A stretch of 13,872 nucleotides of DNA from Kiritimatiellia bacterium. GTDB lineage: Bacteria > Verrucomicrobiota > Kiritimatiellia > SLAD01. The notes under the pieces are model-generated. The model was given only the letters and a program-made list of their open reading frames with translations. It had not been told where the DNA came from and ran no database searches. Position numbers and translations under genes: made by a program. This document shows, one piece after another, positions 7,300 through 12,570 of the stretch (position 1 is its first letter; the number at the start of each line of letters is the position of its first letter). The DNA is taken from assembly GCA_007126995.1 (NCBI GenBank), contig SLAD01000370.1, positions 1 through 13,872 on the forward strand, written 5' to 3'.

Positions 7300-7512
7300 T
7301 TACGGATTTGCGCAGATAACAATGAACCGAAGATCCGTCGTCCCCGTGTTGCGCAACGCGTGTCGCCCGCCGGGAAAGACGGCGGTGATGTCGCCAGCGC
7401 GCACCTCGAATTCCTCGTCATCCAGTGTCATCACGCCCTGTCCGGACACGATGTAATAATACTCCTCATCGTCCGCACGTCGTTTAATCAGTGTCGTTTT
7501 GGGGTCACTCAT
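7300..7512 (-). CDS. Miniature cupin protein, first metal-binding motif degenerate
   Basis: This 70-residue single-domain cupin has a clear second cupin motif, GDITAVFPGGRHALRN (40-55) with His51. Of the first motif only EEYYYIVSGQG (16-26) remains. The preceding strand, which usually supplies HxH, reads LIKRRADDEE and has no histidine. Cupins of this type are usually 100 residues or more, so the N-terminal strands appear to be missing. It may be a truncated but expressed protein that lost the standard metal site, or a decaying gene. The start ATG 7512 follows GAGGAGG at good spacing; an adjacent in-frame GTG (7515) is the alternative. An in-frame TGA 12 bp upstream of 7512 rules out a simple N-terminal extension. 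It is probably co-transcribed with the dehydrogenase 41 bp downstream. Role unknown: small cupins include sugar isomerases, dioxygenases and ligand-binding regulators. Confidence 0.78.
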   Translation of the reverse strand: MSDPKTTLIKRRADDEEYYYIVSGQGVMTLDDEEFEVRAGDITAVFPGGRHALRNTGTTDLRFIVICANP

Positions 7513-7573
7513 CACATCGCCTCCTCATCGCCGCAACTCTAATGCAACCACGTCCGCAGTTTGGAGCACTCAC

Positions 7574-7629
7574 CTTATGTAATCATAAATCGTTATCCTT
7601 ACATAAGAATCAGCGCTATGTAAGGATAG
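7574..7629. promoter_or_regulatory. Cluster of three near-identical dyad sites upstream of the cupin-dehydrogenase operon
   Basis: Site 1 is TTATGTAATCATAA (7575-7588), a perfect dyad TTATG-N4-CATAA. Site 2, on the opposite strand, reads TTATGTAAGGATAA (7593-7606). Site 3 is CTATGTAAGGATAG (7616-7629). Each is an imperfect 5-4-5 dyad, and sites 2 and 3 form a 12-bp perfect inverted repeat (TATCCTTACATA at 7594-7605, its complement at 7617-7628). The cluster lies 60-120 bp upstream of the cupin start on the minus strand, in an unusually AT-rich stretch. This is what an operator array for a dimeric regulator looks like. The 5-4-5 spacing matches FNR-family boxes, but the half-site differs and no regulator gene is nearby. 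The 7594-7628 hairpin has no U-tract, so a terminator is less likely. Confidence 0.6.
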
Positions 7630-7632
7630 CCC

Positions 7633-8301
7633 TCAGTCTTTAAACGGGTCGTAGACGTCCTCACCCGCCATCGCGACGCCGATTGGGCGCAGTTCGTGCA
7701 GCACGCGGATGGTGTCGCGATGATGCTGCAACACATCGACCAATCGTCGGTAGGCTTGCGGCGCTTCGTCACAGCCTCCGCCTCGCAGGCAGACCCCCTT
7801 TTCGCGCACCCACAACTCTTCATCCCCGTGCGACTCGCGCCAGACAAAGTTGTGGTGGTTGTGAACCTCCTCCAGAATCCCGGCGCCCAGGATTTGCCGG
7901 GCTACCAATCGGCAGACGTACTCTCGCCCTGCATAGGCATAGCGTCCCGCAAGCTGCGTGGCGGCGAGATAATCCTGACCGGTCGGTGCGCCGACATCGA
8001 GCAGCGCTGGCGGCACATCCATGCCGTCGCGCCCACCGGCCGCCTGCAAGAAGGCGGTAGCGGTTTTGTGACCCAAGCCACGCGAACCGAAATGCACGCC
8101 GACCCAAATCCGATCCTCTTCATCAGCGAAAATATCGACGTAATGATTGCCTCCGCCAACGGTGCCAAGTTGATCATGCGCCATTTTCTTGAGCGGCGCG
8201 AGCACGGGGAGTTGCCACGTCGGATCATCAAACACCTTTAATCGATCTTGATCCGACTGCTGCATTTTATCGACCACCCGCTTTGTGCGACTCAATGTCA
8301 C
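7633..8301 (-). pseudogene. rtcB: rtcB (RNA-splicing ligase) remnant lacking the N-terminus and the guanylation region
   Basis: The 222-residue product resembles RtcB, the GTP/Mn-dependent ligase that joins 2',3'-cyclic-phosphate or 3'-phosphate ends to 5'-OH RNA. Retained are LGTVGGGNHYVDIF (metal-binding Asn-His), VHFGSRGLGHKTA, EEVHNHHNFVWRESHG (metal-binding His) and the family C-terminus CLRGGGCDEAPQAYRR...LRPIGVAMAGEDVYDP. Family proteins run about 370-480 residues. Here the N-terminal third is absent, including the PDVH and DIGCGM metal-binding segments. Around 7786-7806 the sequence jumps from WVREKG straight to VCLRGGG, skipping the segment with SMG and SHGAGR, whose histidine is guanylated. 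Ligase activity is therefore not expected. The frame is open, with no internal stop. The GTG at 8301 overlaps the barrel gene's stop as GTGA, with no clear ribosome-binding site. It is either a recent deletion relic or a small derived protein; I favour the relic. Confidence 0.7.
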
Positions 8302-9035
8302 CAAGCCGCCCGCACATAGACGGCGGCATGATGAAATAGCGCAAAGGTGTACACGTCATCGTTATCTGCGCCACCCTCCAGTATCCGATAGCCTAGCCCG
8401 GTGTACCATTGATCCGTCCACGCATATTCCGCGGAAATCCGGGCATCGAACGCCCGTCCTTGCGGCGCGGCGAGAGCATCGCCATCGACCCCAAAGGCCC
8501 AGCGAGCCAACGGCCGCCACGCCACGCCGAAATTGACCAACGGCACCAATCCCAAATCATCATCGGAATCCCGCAAGTCATCGGAATCCAACGTGATCCT
8601 GGCATCCCGCACGAAGAGCGTGCCACCTAGTTCCACTGTCCACTCCTCCGTATCGTGGAGGCGATAACGATAGGTCAGGCGATAGTTATTAAACCGGTAC
8701 GTCGCATCGACAGCACTGCCCGCGGGGAACGTGGTGTCGGCAAAGCGCGTCTCCTCTGTCAGGGTTCCGCTAGCGGTCGCCTCCAGCGGCGCCAGGGTCA
8801 AGACCAGCCCATGACGCGGAGCGAGACGCCACTCGAAACGGCCACGCACATAGGCCGTGCTATCGGCGTTGAGGTCGTTACTGAAAGAAAAGCGGGTCCC
8901 TTCGTCGCCCGGAATGCGCACATCGGCGCGCCCGATCCAGAGCCAGCCCGACTCCAACTCGACCCCATACGGCTGGGCCGAGACGGAATGGGCCGATAAG
9001 AAAAGCACCACAGCAATGAGGAAGGTTCTGTTCAT
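8298..9035 (-). CDS. Predicted outer-membrane beta-barrel protein
   Basis: This is a 245-residue precursor with a classical Sec signal peptide, MNRTFLIAVVLFLSAHSVSA, with likely cleavage after Ala20 (VSA|QP). The mature part is a series of amphipathic, aromatic-rich strands separated by acidic turns. Examples are GVELESGWLWIGRADVRI, TAYVRGRFEWRLAP, YRLTYRYRLHD, WTVELGGTLFVRDA and WYTGLGYRILEGG. It ends in an alternating strand, VYTFALFHHAAVYVRAAW, with an aromatic C-terminal residue, the usual BAM recognition signal. Its size suggests an 8-10 strand barrel, and FGVAWRPLARWAFGVDGDALAAPQ is the kind of strand pair seen in such proteins. Ligand and role are not recognisable. ATG 9035 has no clear Shine-Dalgarno sequence, and a TATATA box ends only 8 nt upstream, hinting at a leaderless mRNA. 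The gene stands first in the minus-strand cluster and overlaps the rtcB remnant. Confidence 0.82.
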   Translation of the reverse strand: MNRTFLIAVVLFLSAHSVSAQPYGVELESGWLWIGRADVRIPGDEGTRFSFSNDLNADSTAYVRGRFEWRLAPRHGLVLTLAPLEATASGTLTEETRFADTTFPAGSAVDATYRFNNYRLTYRYRLHDTEEWTVELGGTLFVRDARITLDSDDLRDSDDDLGLVPLVNFGVAWRPLARWAFGVDGDALAAPQGRAFDARISAEYAWTDQWYTGLGYRILEGGADNDDVYTFALFHHAAVYVRAAW

Positions 9036-9043
9036 GACTTACC

Positions 9044-9072
9044 TATATACCGCTCAACCGATTCGGGCACAA
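9044..9072 (-). promoter_or_regulatory. Candidate promoter for the outer-membrane barrel gene
   Basis: On the minus strand TTGTGC (9072-9067), a 17-nt spacer and TATATA (9049-9044) precede the ATG at 9035. Predicted initiation at about 9037 is only a couple of bases before the start codon, so the mRNA would be effectively leaderless. The -35 match is only 3 of 6. Confidence 0.3.
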
Positions 9073-9107
9073 GCGCGCGCCTCCGGGTCAATAACTTCTC
9101 TCGGTAA

Positions 9108-9142
9108 AAGCGTTATCAATGAGATCATTACGCTTGCATTGA
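9108..9142. promoter_or_regulatory. Overlapping dyads in the divergent promoter region
   Basis: AAGCGT (9108-9113) and ACGCTT (9130-9135) enclose a second dyad, AATGA (9118-9122) with TCATT (9125-9129). A further pair, TCAATG (9116-9121) and CATTGA (9137-9142), overlaps them. Such nested dyads between divergent genes may be operator sites, or alternative RNA folds if transcribed. No binding protein can be named. Confidence 0.3.
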
Positions 9143-9147
9143 ATCAT

Positions 9148-9250
9148 CTGGAGGGGCGAGATCTGCGAGCCCGCATAAACCGGGGCTTGCTCCTTTTATT
9201 CGTGAACGATTCGTTTCATTTGCACGGCGTCGCAGAGCTCCGCCCTCCAG
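9148..9250. repeat. Inverted pair of REP-like units with compensatory stem changes
   Basis: Unit A (plus, 9148-9173) and unit B (minus, 9250-9225) share CTGGAGGG, then GAG, then TCTGCGA, then CCG, at matching positions over 26 nt. They differ where the stem pairs: unit A has GGGC...GCCC (9154-9157/9169-9172) and unit B has GGCG...CGCC on its own strand (9244-9241/9229-9226), both around an 11-nt loop. Changes on both sides keep pairing, which suggests a conserved hairpin. The units point toward each other, tail to tail, with 51 nt between. The layout is related to, but distinct from, the TAGGGC elements at 2501-2558 and 5692-5770. Confidence 0.6.
9165..9200 (+). terminator. Terminator-like hairpin with U-rich tail in the divergent gap
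   Basis: GCGAGCCC (9165-9172) can pair with GGGCTTGC (9183-9190) over 8 bp with one G-U, around a 10-nt loop, followed by TCCTTTTATT. It shares GCGAGCCC with REP-like unit A, so the two folds exclude each other. No annotated plus-strand gene ends here. It would matter only for an unannotated short RNA, or as an attenuator of upstream antisense transcription. Confidence 0.35.
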
Positions 9251-9320
9251 CTTGTCGCTAGCCGTGTAGTGAGAAGCACTTGCGAGAACTGAATAATCCT
9301 GCACGCGCCGGAACTTCGGA

Positions 9321-9348
9321 TTGACGGCGATTCATCGAACGCTAAACT
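9321..9348 (+). promoter_or_regulatory. Candidate promoter for the GT-C operon
   Basis: TTGACG (9321-9326, 5 of 6 consensus) and TAAACT (9343-9348, 4 of 6) are spaced by 16 nt. Predicted initiation falls at about 9355, exactly the first base of the ATG chosen for the downstream gene, where no Shine-Dalgarno sequence exists. This suggests a leaderless transcript, or that the true start lies further in. Confidence 0.4.
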
Positions 9349-9354
9349 TTGGCC

Positions 9355-12300
9355 ATGCTAAAGATGTCGCTAAGGGGGTGCGGCCGTACCCGTGTGCTGA
9401 TGGGCGCAGGCCTTTTCCTGCTGGCCCTGTATTTACGTACAGCGGGCCTCTCACACGATCTACACGAAAGCTGGATCTATCACCCGGACACGCCTAAACA
9501 AATCCGAGCTACGGAACGGTTTCTGGACGGCGAGTATTATGTGATCATCGGCGGCCGCGATTACGAGGGCTACCCCTACTTCAACAGTCACGTTGCTGAG
9601 TATCTCGTGCGCATCTATGAAGGCACCCGCCATCAGGTGCGCGCGCACTTGGGCTTGCCCTACAGCGATGGACGCCCCGACACGACCGCCTTGTTCTGGC
9701 TCGTGCGCGGCCAAAACGCCGTGATGTCCGCCATCGCGGTCGTGCTGGTCTATCTCATGGCCCTGCGTCTGTGGTCCCTACGCGCCGGTGTCATTGCGGG
9801 CCTTCTGCTGGCGCTGTCCCCGGCGGACGTGACCGCCGCCCACTTTGCGGCCGGCGACACGGCGGCGGCCTTTTTCGCCCTGTGCGCTGTCTTCTGCGCC
9901 TTGTCCTTATCCCGATCACGCCACTTTCTACTTTATGCGCTGGGGGCACTCTTTGCTGCGGCGGCTTTTTCCAGCAAATACCATGGCGGCATCGCATTGC
10001 TGGCGCTCGGCGTCGCGCATCTTTCGTTGTACCCCCCGTTCGCGCCGCTGCTCACCAAGGCCTCGATCCTGCGCGGCATTACCTTGGTCATAAGCTTTCT
10101 GATCGGCATCTTCCTGACCTCGCCGGCGCTACTGGTCCATCCGGAGTCCGCCTTCAAAGATATTCTCGCCTTCATTGAGTACACCTCCACCTTCGGTATG
10201 ACGCCGGAAATGGTGGCGATGTCGTTGCCCGAACGCTTCGTAATGGGTATGTCGATCAACATGCCGGTGCTCTGGGATGTGCTCGGCCCCGTCGTGTCGA
10301 TCGGCGCTATGCTGGCACTCTTTCTGATGGCCAAATACTGGAGCACATGGATCATCGCGGTCGTCCCGATCGCCTACATTCTGGCCGGGCTGGCCACCAA
10401 GCCGCTGACGCATCCCGTCTATCACACCATGGCCACGCCCTATGTGATGCTATTGGCCGCCGGCGCATTCGAACGACTATTCGGTCTCCGATTCCGTTCC
10501 GGTGCAAAGATCGTTTGGCTACCAAAGGCGGCCCTCGCCTTCTGCCTAATCGCAAATCTGGCCTATCTGGCTGCTTACACCCAGCGGGAGAACTTCTTCT
10601 TCCGCCACAACGACACGCGCTTGCTGGCGCAAAACTGGCTCGACGATCATCATGTTCCGCAACTGGATGTGCAGGTCGCCCCCTACACAGTGCGTTCGAT
10701 CCCGGAAGCCACGGAGGGCGTACCGTCTGAGGGAAGACTCTTTATCTACTCCGATCGCGTTCCGGTGCGACCGCCGGAGACCGCCTTTCACCTCATGACC
10801 TTCGAGCTTGAAACGGACAAGCTCTCGATTTTCCGCAACTGGAACCAGTATTTATTCCTCGATGCACCGGACTTATGGAGACCGGATTTCCTGCGGCCGG
10901 GCCTTCAACCCCTACCCGCTGGGCGCGATGTCAGCATGTTAATGCCCGAAGCCCCTTGGCTGGTGCGACATCCCGGCACGTGGAACGCGCAAACGCCGGA
11001 GGTGCAGCGCGGCAGTTTGCGCCATCGAGGGACACTCACGTCGGCCGTCTGGCTCGTGCGCACGGGACAGCAGGCGTCCGTGGTGGACCTGCGTCTGGGC
11101 CGGGACCGACAACGGATCACACTGCCTCCCTACGCGTCCCGCTTGATTGAGGTCAAACAGCCGCGTGCGCGTCGGCTGGCCCGCGCGCAAAATGCCTTTT
11201 ACGCGTGGGGCATTCGTGCGCGTCACGGCAACGCAACCGTGCACCTACTCACCAACCCGCGTGATATCGCCTGGGCCTACTTTAACAGAGGCTACTACAA
11301 TGAGGCGGCGCACCGTTTTGCCGCCGTTGGCGCCGACGAGCCCGGGCACGCCGACCATGTTGCTTGGCAACTGAGCCAATGGATGGGCGAACGGCGAAAT
11401 GAACCCACGTCCTTGCCGACCAGCGTCAGCGCAATAGCCCCCCTTGAGCAATACGGGCTCGCCGAACACTTGCTGAACGGCTTGCCGGGGTATGCGGCCA
11501 CGCTGATCACAAACAAGGTTGAGCAAAGCACACTGCACCGTCCGCGCGATCCAAACCCCCAGCCCTATCATGAAGTCTCGCTTGGCGCGTTGGAACCGGG
11601 CCATTACCGTGTTCGCATCGAAAAAACCCCCACCGGTAGGCAAGCGGAGGCAGACGCACTCAATGCACTGGTGCTACTGCCCAATCATGTTCTGGCCTCG
11701 GCCACTTTTTCACCGGATCAATGGCAATTGGAGCTCTCCTTTGTGCTCGGCCACGACGATGAGCTGCCGGTCATCCAATTTCACGGGACAGAAGAAAGCC
11801 TTGAGTCACTTCGTCAGGTCGTATTACGTCCGCAACCACTTGCCACGCAACACGAATACCAGGCGCTGACGCAATCCTTGCGCGAAAATCGCTTCGATCA
11901 GTTTACCTGGTCAGCCCTTAGCTATCCGTTTTTGGTAGAGGCGGGACAGCGCTTGGCCGCCCATCAAGAATGGCCGGCGGCGCTCGCTGCGTTCACCGCT
12001 GCCATCGACGCAGCCCCTTGGCGCACGGAAGCCTACACCTACCTGGCACGCGCTCGGAACCACGACACGGGCCTGTCCGAAGAAGTCGAAGCCCGGATCG
12101 CAGACCTCCTCGCCCCCTACATCGCGACCGCGCATCAGCGCGCCATCGTCCCCGTCGATGTGACGTTCCGTAACGGCGCACAATTGACCGGCTACCAGTT
12201 GAAACGCAACCGCTATCGGCCGGGCGAACGCGTTGGCCTCATGCTGCATTGGGCCGAGCCAACGCTGAATCGTAGTCACTATCGGGAACACGGCTGGATT

Positions 12301-12570
12301 CACTTGGTGCCGGTCAATCATAACGGCGAGACCCAGCACGGAGGCGAATCAATGCAGAGTTGGCACTTGCGCGGCCAGCTTGCGCACCACTTCACGCCGC
12401 CCTTTTCGGAAATCGAGCTGCCGCATGACATCGCGCCCGGCCGCTATGACGTGAAGGTCGGCATCTGGATCCCGGCTCAGCGCCGCCCCATCCGCATACA
12501 ATCATCCGAAGACTTGCCGTATGATCGACGCGGCGTCTTCTTGACCACCATTGAAGTGGCCACCCCATGA
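9355..12570 (+). CDS. Large GT-C fold (PMT/GT39-like) membrane glycosyltransferase with a long non-membrane C-terminal region
   Basis: This is a 1071-residue inner-membrane protein. Residues 1-410 look like a GT-C transferase using lipid-linked sugars. A first membrane segment (about 14-30) leads into a large loop with WIYHPDTPKQ, whose acidic Asp45 sits where GT39/PMT enzymes keep their catalytic aspartate. About eight to ten further hydrophobic segments follow to residue 410, with PADVTAAHFAAGDTAAAFF and FSSKYHGG typical of the family. The remaining ~660 residues are non-membrane and probably periplasmic. They include TPR-like helices near 635-660 (AWAYFNRGYYNEAAHRF) and 860-900 (EWPAALAAFTAAIDAAP). 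The last ~135 residues look like a beta-sandwich (YRPGERVGLMLHWAEP, APGRYDVKVGIWIPAQRRP), as appended to some family members. GT39 proteins are usually 400-700 residues, so the C-terminal extension is unusual. ATG 9355 has no Shine-Dalgarno; ATG 9364 is a possible alternative. The stop overlaps the next gene as ATGA. Donor and acceptor unknown. Confidence 0.85.
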   Translation: MLKMSLRGCGRTRVLMGAGLFLLALYLRTAGLSHDLHESWIYHPDTPKQIRATERFLDGEYYVIIGGRDYEGYPYFNSHVAEYLVRIYEGTRHQVRAHLGLPYSDGRPDTTALFWLVRGQNAVMSAIAVVLVYLMALRLWSLRAGVIAGLLLALSPADVTAAHFAAGDTAAAFFALCAVFCALSLSRSRHFLLYALGALFAAAAFSSKYHGGIALLALGVAHLSLYPPFAPLLTKASILRGITLVISFLIGIFLTSPALLVHPESAFKDILAFIEYTSTFGMTPEMVAMSLPERFVMGMSINMPVLWDVLGPVVSIGAMLALFLMAKYWSTWIIAVVPIAYILAGLATKPLTHPVYHTMATPYVMLLAAGAFERLFGLRFRSGAKIVWLPKAALAFCLIANLAYLAAYTQRENFFFRHNDTRLLAQNWLDDHHVPQLDVQVAPYTVRSIPEATEGVPSEGRLFIYSDRVPVRPPETAFHLMTFELETDKLSIFRNWNQYLFLDAPDLWRPDFLRPGLQPLPAGRDVSMLMPEAPWLVRHPGTWNAQTPEVQRGSLRHRGTLTSAVWLVRTGQQASVVDLRLGRDRQRITLPPYASRLIEVKQPRARRLARAQNAFYAWGIRARHGNATVHLLTNPRDIAWAYFNRGYYNEAAHRFAAVGADEPGHADHVAWQLSQWMGERRNEPTSLPTSVSAIAPLEQYGLAEHLLNGLPGYAATLITNKVEQSTLHRPRDPNPQPYHEVSLGALEPGHYRVRIEKTPTGRQAEADALNALVLLPNHVLASATFSPDQWQLELSFVLGHDDELPVIQFHGTEESLESLRQVVLRPQPLATQHEYQALTQSLRENRFDQFTWSALSYPFLVEAGQRLAAHQEWPAALAAFTAAIDAAPWRTEAYTYLARARNHDTGLSEEVEARIADLLAPYIATAHQRAIVPVDVTFRNGAQLTGYQLKRNRYRPGERVGLMLHWAEPTLNRSHYREHGWIHLVPVNHNGETQHGGESMQSWHLRGQLAHHFTPPFSEIELPHDIAPGRYDVKVGIWIPAQRRPIRIQSSEDLPYDRRGVFLTTIEVATP

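Larger units (their letters stand above)
9036..9354. other. Divergent intergenic region (319 bp) with dyads and REP-like repeats, no credible gene
   Basis: This gap separates the barrel gene (minus) from the GT-C operon (plus). I see no protein with family features; the open frame crossing it is a continuation of antisense frames of the barrel gene. It holds, in order, a minus-strand promoter candidate, two small dyads, an inverted pair of REP-like units, a terminator-like hairpin, and a plus-strand promoter candidate. Each is listed separately. Confidence 0.6.

Noticed and set aside
7594..7628. Intrinsic terminator for the rtcB remnant
   Set aside because: The 12-bp stem is AT-rich and not followed by a U-tract on either strand. 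The third related dyad nearby makes an operator array the better reading.
7696..8241. 181-residue plus-strand open frame
   Set aside because: Antisense to the rtcB remnant, which has clear family motifs on the minus strand; this frame has none.
8857..9261. Plus-strand open frame reaching into the divergent gap
   Set aside because: Its first half is antisense to the barrel gene and its second half crosses REP-like repeats; nothing protein-like is seen.
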